Assembly (NCBI GenBank): GCA_016789745.1
Contig: JAEUQF010000139.1
Coordinates: forward strand, 1 to 60,519
DNA from: Bryobacterales bacterium
Lineage (GTDB): Bacteria > Acidobacteriota > Terriglobia > Bryobacterales > Bryobacteraceae
Reading direction: 5' to 3'
Length of the DNA stretch: 60,519 nucleotides
The position numbers and the translations under genes were made by a program. The notes beneath the pieces were generated by a model that had not been told where the DNA came from, searched no databases, and saw nothing but the letters and a program-made list of their open reading frames with translations. Shown here piece after piece: positions 21,592 to 30,400 of this stretch. The first letter of the stretch is position 1. The number at the start of each line of letters is the position of its first letter.

Positions 21592-22150
21592 CGCTGAGCG
21601 CTTTCTGGAGCCAGCCGCGAGCGAAGCTCCAGTGGCGGGCGGCCGAGCGCGGCGCGCAGCCGAGCCGTTCGGCGACCTGATCCATCGACAGACCCTCGAA
21701 TACTTTCAGTTCGACAACCTGGCGCAGTTTGGGGTCGATGGTAGCCAGCGAGTCGAGCAACTCACCAACTTCGCGCAACGCTTCGTCGCCGGAGCCCAAG
21801 TCGTCGAGCGTGTCGGCCGGGACGCGCGTCACGCGCTTGCGCAAGGGGCGTGCATGGGCGATGAGAAGGCGCCGCATGATGTGCGCCGCCAGACCCAGGA
21901 ACGCCGCACGTTCCTGGGCGGCGGTGCGCGGAATGGAGTCCTTCAGTTCCCGGATTCGGCACAACTCCAGATAGAGTTCGTTCACCAGCACCGTCGCCTG
22001 CCAGGTGTGACCTGGTTTCTCACCTTGGAGGTTGGCAATGGCCAGCCGCTTCAGTTCCGGGTAGAAGCGTTCGACGAGTTGGCCGGCGGCGTCGGAGTCG
22101 CCGCGGCGGAGGTTCGCCATGAGTGAAGCAATGTCCTCGTTTGCAGGCAT
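21569..22150 (-). CDS. ECF sigma factor, TIGR02999 type (193 aa)
   Basis: Start chosen at the ATG at 22150 (MPANEDIASLMANLRRGD); upstream codons would include the promoter hexamer. Region 2 lies near 10-90 (FYPELKRLAIANL, LVNELYLEL, AHIMRRLLIAHAR) and region 4 near 125-180 (LRQVVELKVFEGLSMDQVAERLG helix-turn-helix). The NELYL and RRLL(I/V)xHAR signatures match the TIGR02999 / PF07638 sigma family. It is the first gene of a two-gene unit with the kinase, and I see no anti-sigma gene nearby. It probably directs RNA polymerase to a stress or envelope regulon under kinase control (inferred). Confidence 0.9.
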   Translation of the reverse strand: MPANEDIASLMANLRRGDSDAAGQLVERFYPELKRLAIANLQGEKPGHTWQATVLVNELYLELCRIRELKDSIPRTAAQERAAFLGLAAHIMRRLLIAHARPLRKRVTRVPADTLDDLGSGDEALREVGELLDSLATIDPKLRQVVELKVFEGLSMDQVAERLGCAPRSAARHWSFARGWLQKALSDDPCPIA

Positions 22151-22177
22151 GGGGTGCGCCGAGTGGGACCGGTCCAC

Positions 22178-22183
22178 ATTGTA
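22178..22183 (-). promoter_or_regulatory. Candidate -10 (TACAAT) for the sigma/kinase unit
   Basis: On the minus strand TACAAT lies 27 nt before the ATG, implying a leader of about 20 nt. I see no good -35. An oligo-A tract lies just upstream. Confidence 0.35.
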
Positions 22184-22271
22184 CAAAACTTTTTTGCGCG
22201 TTCGTGGCAGGAATCGCCCCCCTGGTTGCACCTATAACGGCGAAAGGCATGGTTCCCAAAGGACAACCAAC

Positions 22272-23234
22272 ATGAGAGCACTCACTGCTGTACTGCACAC
22301 GGCCAAAGCGTTGGCGCCGAAGATTATGGCGTCGCCCTTGCGCGCCCCGTCGATCCTGCGACGCCACCTGAGTAAGCAAACGACAGACACGCTGGTAACC
22401 ATCTTCCAGACGGACGGCGATGATGAGCCAGACGACGCACCCGCCGCGCCGAAGTACACCGCCGAGGAGATGTACACCCCTGTCCCGCGCAAGCAATACG
22501 CTGCGCTTCCCCGGGGATCGCAGCCGGCGCAGGGCCACTCGTCGAGCAGCAGCGCGCAGGGGAGAGTGCCTTCGCGCGGGCCGGGAGTGCCGATGCAGCC
22601 GAACACGCCGATGTTGGTGTTACCGCAAGGCAGCCTGGCATTTGATCAAAGGAATTTCGTCAAGTATGTAGCGGATCCGCAGGCCCGTCTGGACAAGTAC
22701 GCCGTGACGATGAATCGGACGGTCACGCGGCGGGGCAAGGTTCTGGATACCAAGGAGGTGAAGGACCACTTCCAAGGCAAATCGAACACCACTCTTGGCA
22801 TCGCGATCTTCGGGCACAACGAGGCGGACCACAACAAGCGATTCATGCATCTGGTGAAGGAGTGGGGAGGGATGGCGTTGATCTGGGTATGCGTGAAGGA
22901 TGCGATGACCGGCGAGGCGATCTTCTACTCGCACGTGGGCAAGGTGCATCGCTTCCATCACTCGTCGTTTACGGCGGGTGGGTCGGTGATCGGCGCCGGC
23001 GAATGGATTATTCGAAACGGGAAGCTGTGGAAGATTTCTCCGAACAGCGGCCACTATCGTCCGCCGCTCGCCTATTTCCACCGCGCGGTGTTGCTCATGC
23101 GGGAAGCGTGGCAGCCGGATACGGTGGTCCACCTGTGGAACGTGAAGAAGGATGACTACGAAGAAGTGCCGGTGAGCAAGTTCGCGAGCGATCCGACCGG
23201 CGGTGGGAGTTGGAAGACCAACCCGAACTCGTAG
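22272..23234 (+). CDS. SGHYRP-motif protein of unknown function (320 aa)
   Basis: ATG at 22272 with AAAGGA about 10 nt upstream. Residues 1-60 are basic then acidic, and 60-125 are Ser/Pro/Gln-rich and probably disordered. A folded domain covers about 125-300. Its core has FHHSSFTAGG at 228-237, an AGEW(I/V)..G.L strand, and SGHYRP at 259-264. This order (HSSF-x-GG, AG, SGHYRP) recalls the conserved core of plant IQM-type calmodulin-binding proteins and of some bacterial proteins. I recognise the motif pattern only and infer no activity. No signal peptide is obvious, so it is likely cytoplasmic or an effector. It diverges from the sigma/kinase unit and precedes the NHL pair by 145 bp, which includes a 6-bp GC hairpin (23244-23259) without a T-run. 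Confidence 0.8.
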   Translation: MRALTAVLHTAKALAPKIMASPLRAPSILRRHLSKQTTDTLVTIFQTDGDDEPDDAPAAPKYTAEEMYTPVPRKQYAALPRGSQPAQGHSSSSSAQGRVPSRGPGVPMQPNTPMLVLPQGSLAFDQRNFVKYVADPQARLDKYAVTMNRTVTRRGKVLDTKEVKDHFQGKSNTTLGIAIFGHNEADHNKRFMHLVKEWGGMALIWVCVKDAMTGEAIFYSHVGKVHRFHHSSFTAGGSVIGAGEWIIRNGKLWKISPNSGHYRPPLAYFHRAVLLMREAWQPDTVVHLWNVKKDDYEEVPVSKFASDPTGGGSWKTNPNS

Positions 23235-23367
23235 CTTGACCGGGCGCTGTAGCCAGCGCGGCCTCCCCACGCTTTAATAGATGGGCCATCCTCGCCGGGC
23301 GACGGTCGCGGGTGCGATGGGAGGAATGGGAGGACACTGTCAGTTGTGTTCATGGCCACATCTTCCC

Positions 23368-23382
23368 TATGCTGGCTGGGTG
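23368..23382 (+). promoter_or_regulatory. TATGCT -10-like hexamer 6 nt before GTG start
   Basis: TATGCT (23368-23373) and GTG (23380-23382) are separated by exactly six bases. A TTGTGT at 23344-23349 lies 18 bp before the hexamer and could be a -35. No ribosome site is present. Confidence 0.5.
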
Positions 23383-26300
23383 CCGCGCTGTATAGCTTTA
23401 CTCTCTCTGCTGTCGTTTGCGACCGGACAGATGCTTGGTCAACCGGGGACCGTCACTACGATCGCGGGACAGTTCCCACTTGGCGACGGCGGTCCAGCGA
23501 TGGAGGCGGCCTTTTATGGCCCCGGCGGCTTGGCACGGGACAGTAAGGGCAACGTCTACGTCCTCGAGACAAACCGGCTGCGTCGGATTTCGCCGGATGG
23601 CGTGGTGACGACTTACGCGGGCACGGGCCTGGAGTCTGGCCCGATCGGGGATGGGGGACCGGTCAACCGGGCAACCCTTGCATCGAGGCGATGGAATGGT
23701 CTGATAGTCGACGGAGATGACAACATCTACTTCAGCGACGGAGGCAGGCAGCGGATTCGGAAGATCAGCGCCAGTGGTACCATCACGACGCTCGCCGGAA
23801 CGGGCGAGTCTTCCTTCTCCGGCGATGGCGGTCCGGCAACCGAGGCGCGTCTCAACAATCCACTCCATTTGGTCTTTGACCGGGAAGGTGGCCTCAACTT
23901 CATAGACGGCGCCAACCTCCGATTGCGTCGCATCCGCAAAGATGGAATCATCGAGACAATTGCCGGCAAAGGGGTTCGTGGCCCCAGCAGTGCGATCGGA
24001 ACGGCGGCACTAGATGCCCAGTTTGACGAATTGAAGGGGATCGCGCTCGATTCGCAGGGTCGTGTTCTGCTGGCGGACCTGAATCGGGTGATGGCAATCG
24101 ACGCAGAAGGGAAACTCGAGTTGGTGGCCGGAGGCGGCACCTCCACGCGTGATGGCGCACCGGCAACGGAAGCACTTTTTCCGAACCTGTTCTGGATTAC
24201 GACTGATCCACTCGGAAATCCGTGGATTGCGAATGCGGTGAACATGCGTCGCGTCAATCCAGATGGGACGGTTGAGACAGTGCTCGGCGATGGAAGCCGC
24301 CGCGCAAACTCGCTGGTGCCCGGGGAGCGCATGCCCGCCAAGGCCTTACGGTTCACTGGTGTTTGGCAACCCCTGTGGCTCCCGGACGGTGGATTCCTGT
24401 TCTCCGAAGGTGAAGGGCAAATGATTTACCGCTGCGGAGCAGACGGAATGGTCGAGCGATTCGCCGGTGTCACGGCAAGCGCAGGGGCCGACGGCGCAAG
24501 CCAGTTTGCCAGAGTCTCCGCTCCGACAGACGTGCTGACGGAACAGGACGGCACCCTACATGTCCTGGAAGATCAGGCCCTGCGCTACATCACCGCCAAT
24601 GGGAGCATCCAGACGCGTTGGGCGGCCGCCTTAGGGTCAATGGGTCTGGCGTTGGCACCAAATGGTGATCTGATTGTGACGCATCCTGCCATCAACAGTA
24701 CTATCGGCGTTACATCGCGCCAAACAAACGTGGAGCGGTTTATCGCCGCGACGGAATCACGAGGTCAAGGCTTTTCTGGCGACGGAGGCCCAGCTATTCG
24801 CGCGCAACTCAATCTCCCCTACGGAGTGACCTGTGACGCAGCCGGAAACATCTTTTTCGCAGACTGGCTGAATCATCGCATTCGCAAGATCGATGTGGAT
24901 GGAATCATTACAACGGTAGCTGGGAATGGGATCATCGGATTTGCTGGCGACAATGGACCTGGAATCAACGCAGCTTTGTCGTACCCGATGGGAGTGACGG
25001 TAGGGCCTGACGGCACCCTGTACATCGCCGACACAGGCAATCGCAGGATTCGCACCGTCGATCAGGCGGGGATAATCCGGACCTTTGCGGAACCTTCCGC
25101 GTTCTTCGGAAACGGAAACCCGAATCGCCTTGCTCTCGCCCCTGACGGTAGTGTCATCGTCACCGATACAGCCCATCGTATCCACCGCATAAGTCCACAG
25201 GGTACAGGCCGCGTTATTGGAGGAACCGGCGTGCCGAGCTTTTCTGGTGACGGAGGATCGTCTACGGCTGCGACCTTCAACACGCCGACAGGCGTTACTG
25301 TCGATGCGAACGGCAACATCTATATCGCCGACACCGGCAACAACCGCATCCGCATGATCCGCGGGATTTCGACGGTGCGGGCGGAGCCTCGGTCCTTCGT
25401 GTTCGCCTATGCTCTTGGCGCACCTGCGGTCAGTCAGACGTTGACGTTGTTCGCCGGTGATGACGAGACGACACAGTATCGTGTAACCACGAACGTTCCT
25501 TGGTTATCCGTAACGCCAGCATCCGGAGAGTTGACGCAGCCTTCGGTGGCGCTGCGGGTCACGGCATCGGCGGCTGGACTGGGGCGGGGTGCCTATCAGG
25601 GACGCATCACGATCCTCAACGTTGACAAGGGCGACAGCTATGAGGTGCCCGTCTCGATGATCATTTCCGGCACGCCACAACAACTTCGGCTGGACCGCAC
25701 AGGCCTGACATTCGCCACGATGGCCAATGGCGCTACCCTTACGCAGAGCCTGCGGGTTCTGAACACCGGTACAGGCGCGATGCCCTTTACGGCATTGGGA
25801 TCCACCACCTCGGGCGGAGCATGGCTGCGCGTCTCTCCTGGTAGCGGGCAATCCACTGCTGGCGCGACGGCACCTGCGTTGAACGTCAGCGTCGATCCCA
25901 CAGGTCTCGCGCCAGGGGCTTACTTCGGGCTGGTCACCGTGAACGCGCCGAACGTCGATAACGCTCCGCAATCGGCTGTCGTGGTGCTGAACGTGTTCCC
26001 CAACGATGCGCCGCCGGGTGCCCAGGTTAGCCCTTATGGCCTGGTGTTCACGACGCCGCCAGAGGGACGCCCGGCCAATCAGAACATCTCGTTATCGAAT
26101 CCCTCCAACCGGGCACTCACGTATACAGCAACGCTTGCTTTTCCAGACACCCGCCGCTGGTTTACCCTGAGTGCGACCACCGGCTCGATCGCCGCCGGAC
26201 AAAGCGCCGCGCTGACGGTGACGCCGGCAGTGGCAGGCATTCCGACGGGCATCTATCGCGGCACCGTGCAATTGCGATTCGCACCGGACAACACCACCCA

Positions 26301-27423
26301 GACCGTGGATCTGATCCTGGTGGTTGCCACGGGCTCCGTTCTCAGCACCAGCAGCAGTTTTGGCCCAAGAGCCAACGGATGCATTCCCCGGCGCTTGGTG
26401 CCTCTGTTCCGTGCGCCCGGCGCCGGCTTCCGAGTGACGGCAGGATGGCCGGAAGCGGTAGAGGTGCTGGTAGCGGACGACTGCGGCGACCCGGTGAGCA
26501 GCGGGCGCGTCACCGTCACCTTCTCGACCAACGACCCGCCACTACAGCTGACGGCCGTGGGCAACGGGCGATGGACGGCAGCCTGGACGGCGCGCACGGT
26601 GCGGGCTTCGAACGTCGCCATGGTGGCGAACGTGCAATCGGAGGCACCGCGCCTGGAAGCGCGTACCCAGATCACGGGCGGTGTCGTCGAAAACCGGCTA
26701 CAGCCATTGATCGATACCGGCGGCGTGGTCAGCCTGGCGAGTCTGAAACGGGAGCAACCGGTGGCCACCAATAGCCTCATCGCGGTGCTGGGGACACGGT
26801 TTAGCGCAGAGAATCAGGAGGCGCCCTCGACACCTTGGCCAACAGAGCTGCTGGACACGCGGGCGTCCATAGCCGGGCGTCCAATCCCTCTGCGGCGCAC
26901 CAGCGAAGGGCGGATTGAGGCGCTCTTACCGCTGGGCGTTCCCGAGTTCACCACCCATCAGATGATTGTGCAGCGCGGGCGGAGCTATTCGCCTCCGGAG
27001 AGTGTGCTGGTGACGGCGGCGAGTCCGGCGGTGTTTACGGCGGATGAGTCGGGATCGAATCAGGGCTCTGTGTACATCCAAGACACGGATGGGCGAAGGA
27101 AGTTGGCGAGCGAGGAGCGACCTGTCAGCGCCGGCGACCTCATCGAGATTGAGGCTACCGGGCTGGGGATGACGGATCCGGTGGTGCCGCCGGGGCAGTC
27201 CGCACCGGAAGACGGGGCGCGAGTGACCAGCGCGGTAGAGGTGACGATCGGCGGCAAGCCGGCCGAGGTGCGGGAGGCGGTGCTCATGCCGGGGACGGTT
27301 GGCGTCTATTTGGTGAAAGTGGTAGTGCCGGATGGGTTGGAAACCAGTACCAGCACACCGCTCATCCTCACCGTGGACGGGCAGCCGAGCCCGACAGTGA
27401 CGGTGGCGACGCGAGCACGGTGA
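23380..27423 (+). CDS. NHL-repeat / BACON / TIGR03437 secreted giant (1347 aa)
   Basis: GTG start as in its paralogues, then signal peptide VPRCIALLSLLSFATGQMLG. NHL propeller about 25-660: degenerate repeats with SFSGDGGPATEA, D..GN.YF/IAD..N.RIR and TTIAG/TTVAG motifs, roughly ten or more units. Three BACON/Ig-like repeats about 664-995 (VTTNVPWLSVTPASGEL, TSGGAWLRVSPGSGQS). Invasin-like Ig segment about 997-1105 (DDCGDPVSSGRVTVTFSTNDPP). TIGR03437 domain about 1107-1347. It is likely exported and displayed or released; the propeller is a probable ligand- or partner-binding platform. It lies 47 bp upstream of a tandem copy of identical length. Confidence 0.92.
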   Translation: MPRCIALLSLLSFATGQMLGQPGTVTTIAGQFPLGDGGPAMEAAFYGPGGLARDSKGNVYVLETNRLRRISPDGVVTTYAGTGLESGPIGDGGPVNRATLASRRWNGLIVDGDDNIYFSDGGRQRIRKISASGTITTLAGTGESSFSGDGGPATEARLNNPLHLVFDREGGLNFIDGANLRLRRIRKDGIIETIAGKGVRGPSSAIGTAALDAQFDELKGIALDSQGRVLLADLNRVMAIDAEGKLELVAGGGTSTRDGAPATEALFPNLFWITTDPLGNPWIANAVNMRRVNPDGTVETVLGDGSRRANSLVPGERMPAKALRFTGVWQPLWLPDGGFLFSEGEGQMIYRCGADGMVERFAGVTASAGADGASQFARVSAPTDVLTEQDGTLHVLEDQALRYITANGSIQTRWAAALGSMGLALAPNGDLIVTHPAINSTIGVTSRQTNVERFIAATESRGQGFSGDGGPAIRAQLNLPYGVTCDAAGNIFFADWLNHRIRKIDVDGIITTVAGNGIIGFAGDNGPGINAALSYPMGVTVGPDGTLYIADTGNRRIRTVDQAGIIRTFAEPSAFFGNGNPNRLALAPDGSVIVTDTAHRIHRISPQGTGRVIGGTGVPSFSGDGGSSTAATFNTPTGVTVDANGNIYIADTGNNRIRMIRGISTVRAEPRSFVFAYALGAPAVSQTLTLFAGDDETTQYRVTTNVPWLSVTPASGELTQPSVALRVTASAAGLGRGAYQGRITILNVDKGDSYEVPVSMIISGTPQQLRLDRTGLTFATMANGATLTQSLRVLNTGTGAMPFTALGSTTSGGAWLRVSPGSGQSTAGATAPALNVSVDPTGLAPGAYFGLVTVNAPNVDNAPQSAVVVLNVFPNDAPPGAQVSPYGLVFTTPPEGRPANQNISLSNPSNRALTYTATLAFPDTRRWFTLSATTGSIAAGQSAALTVTPAVAGIPTGIYRGTVQLRFAPDNTTQTVDLILVVATGSVLSTSSSFGPRANGCIPRRLVPLFRAPGAGFRVTAGWPEAVEVLVADDCGDPVSSGRVTVTFSTNDPPLQLTAVGNGRWTAAWTARTVRASNVAMVANVQSEAPRLEARTQITGGVVENRLQPLIDTGGVVSLASLKREQPVATNSLIAVLGTRFSAENQEAPSTPWPTELLDTRASIAGRPIPLRRTSEGRIEALLPLGVPEFTTHQMIVQRGRSYSPPESVLVTAASPAVFTADESGSNQGSVYIQDTDGRRKLASEERPVSAGDLIEIEATGLGMTDPVVPPGQSAPEDGARVTSAVEVTIGGKPAEVREAVLMPGTVGVYLVKVVVPDGLETSTSTPLILTVDGQPSPTVTVATRAR
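26720..26840 (+). repeat. 121-bp block identical to 30802-30922
   Basis: Start of the TIGR03437 domain. By eye, every base matches the copy in the next gene, while flanking sequence differs at synonymous sites. The third paralogue differs at many positions here. Confidence 0.85.
26998..27079 (+). repeat. 82-bp block identical to 31080-31161
   Basis: Second fully identical patch between the tandem NHL genes, bounded on both sides by single-base differences. Confidence 0.85.
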
Positions 27424-27458
27424 GTCATGGACGGTGTGCAGTGGGGGGGCGTTTTGCG

Positions 27459-27473
27459 TATCCTGAGTGGGTG
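27459..27473 (+). promoter_or_regulatory. TATCCT -10-like hexamer 6 nt before GTG start
   Basis: TATCCT (27459-27464), six bases, GTG (27471-27473). It lies in the 47-bp gap after the previous NHL gene, so this gene may have its own promoter rather than depend on read-through. Confidence 0.45.
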
Positions 27474-30400
27474 AATCGCAATGTCCTTTGCGTTAGCCTT
27501 TTGCTTTGCTTTGCCGGAGGGATGTCTGGTCAACCGGGAACGGTCACTACCATCGCCGGGCAGTTTCCGCTGGGCGATGGCGGTCCTGCGATGGAAGCCG
27601 CCTTCTACTCCCCGGGCAGTCTGGCTCGCGATAGCAAAGGAAACATCTATGTATTGGAAACCAATCGCCTGCGCCGCATTGCACCAGATGGAGTTGTGAC
27701 GACCTACGCTGGGACGGGCCTCAACTTCGGCCCGCTTGGAGATGGCGGACCGGCCAATCGAGCCAATCTGCGGTCACGAAGCTGGAACGCGATCGTTGCC
27801 GATACGGACGATAACCTCTACATCTCCGATGACGGCAATGAGCGCATTCGGAAGATCACACGGGATGGCGTGATTACAACGATTGCTGGCACGGGTGTGA
27901 GCGGCTCCTCTGGGGACGGTGGTCCGGCGACCGCGGCACGGCTGAATCTACCCCGGCACTTGGCACTCGATCGAGATGGCGGTCTCGTGTTCGTTGATCT
28001 CTTCAATTGGAGGCTAAGACGAATCCGGCCTGACGGAGTGATGGAGACTCTAGCGGGGAACGGAATTCGGGGAACAAACAGTGCCGTTGGCAGTCCTGCG
28101 CTCGATGCCGAGTTTGGCGAACTAAGGGGAGTCACGGTAGATGCAGGAGGGCGGGTTCTGTTTGCCGATGGCAACCGTGTCCTTACGATCACACCTGATG
28201 GAAACCTGGCGATTGTTGCAGGGGGAGGCTCGTTGACCCGTGACGGTGTGAGCGCGACAGACGCCCTCCTTGCGAATCTGACCTGGATCGCGGTTGACCC
28301 AACGGGCAACCTGTGGACCTCGACCTACGCGACGATGCGGCGAATCAACGCGGAATCAGACATCATCGAGACCGTCGTCGGTGGAGGGAGCCGACTCGCC
28401 AGTTCCCTCGCGCAGGGAGAACGTCTACCTGCCCGTTCCCTGCAATTCAGCGGTCTTGGGCAACCGCTGTGGTTAGCTGCCGGCGAGTTTTTGTTTTCCG
28501 ACAACGAAGGGCAGTTGATCTACCGTCACGCACCGGATGGCATGGTCGAGCGTTTCGCTGGGATTGTGGCCGCCGCCGGTGCAAACGGACCGAGTCAGTT
28601 CGCAAGAGTGACCGCCCCGATAGACGTACTCACTGAAGCCGATGGAACGCTTCACATGCTGGAGGAGCGCGCGCTACGCTACGTCGAGCCTGGAGGAGGA
28701 ATTAAGACTCGCTGGGCGGGTGGCGCGCTGTCCACCGGAATGGCACTCGCTCCCAACGGAGACATTTTGGTGGCCCACTTCGCAAGTCACACTATCGGTC
28801 GTACGGCGCGGGATACCAATATCCAGAGTCGACTTATTGCGTCGGGCTCCCCGGGGTACTCGGGCGACGGCGGGCCGGCTTTCGATGCACGGCTTAATGC
28901 GGCCCGGACTGTGGCACTGGATGCCGAAGGGAACATTATGATCGCCGACACCGATAATCATCGACTCCGAAAAATCGGCTCCGATGGAATCATCACGTCG
29001 ATTGCGGGAACTGGGGTGGCAGGGTTTGCCGGAGATAACGGGCCGGCTACGAACGCCCAGTTTTCCAGTCCGCAAGGCTTGGCATTATCGGGGAAGGGAC
29101 TGTTGTACGTCGCCGATACGGGGAATCGACGAATCCGTACCATCGATTCGGCCGGCATTGTGCGCACTTTTGTCGAGCCGTCAGCGTTCTTCGGTGGTGC
29201 GTCCCCCAGGCGGCTCGCGTTTGCGCCTGACGGCAGTTTGATCGTCACCGACAACGCGAATCGCATTCACCGTGTGAGTCCGCAAGGCGTGGTGCGAGTT
29301 ATCGGTGGCACCGGCGTGCCTGGATTCTCTGGTGACGGCGGACCAGCCACTTTAGCGACCTTCAATAATCCTAACGGCGTCACGGTGGACGCCAATGGGA
29401 ATATCTACATCGCCGACACCAGCAACAATCGCATCCGCATGATCCGTGGAATCACCAGCGTCCGGGCGGAGCCGCGGTCGTTTATGTTCGCGTATGCCCT
29501 AGGGGCTCCGGCTGTCAGCCAGACGCTAACGCTGTTCGCCGGTGACGAGGACACGACGCAGTATCGTGTCACCACGAACGTCCCCTGGCTGTCCGTAACC
29601 CCTGCCTCCGGTGAGTTGATGCAGCCGTCCGTGGCGCTGCGAGTGACGGCATCGCCGGCCGGCTTGGGGCGCGGCGCCTATCAGGGGCGGATTACGATCC
29701 TCAACGTCGACAAGGGCGACAGCTATGAAGTGCCCGTTTCGATGATCGTTTCGAGTACACCGCAGCAGTTGCGACTGGATCGAAGTGGGCTCACGTTCGC
29801 CACGATGGCTAATGGGGCTACGCTCACGCAATCGCTACGTGTGCTGAATACGGGGACGGGCACGATGCCATTTACGGCGTTGGCGTCGACCACGTCGGGC
29901 GGTGCGTGGCTTCGGGTGACGCCAGGGAGCGGGCAGTCGAATGCGGGGCTGACGGCGCCTGCTCTGAATGTGAGTGTCGATCCCACCGGCCTCGCTCCGG
30001 GGGCCTACTTTGGACTGGTAACCGTGAACGCGCCGAATGTGGACAACGCTCCGCAGTCTGCGGTCGTGGTGTTGAATGTATTCCCTAACGACGCGCCGCC
30101 GGGTGCGCAGGTAAGTCCTTATGGATTGGTGTTCACGACGCCGCCGGAAGGGCGTCCGGCGAACCAGACGATCTCTTTGTCGAATCCCTCCAATCGCGCG
30201 CTGACTTACACGGCGACGTTGACGTACGCTGACACTCGCCGATGGTTCACTTTGAGTGCGACGACGGGAAACATCGCTGCCGGGCAGAGTGTGGCGCTGA
30301 CTGTGACTCCGGCAGTGGCAGGGATCCCAACCGGTGTCTATCGCGGCACGGTGCAACTTCGGTTCGCGCCCGACAACACAACACAAACGGTCGACCTAAT

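Noticed and set aside
23244..23259. GCGCTG-TAGC-CAGCGC hairpin after the SGHYRP gene
   Set aside because: Only 6 bp and no T-run; not enough for a terminator call.
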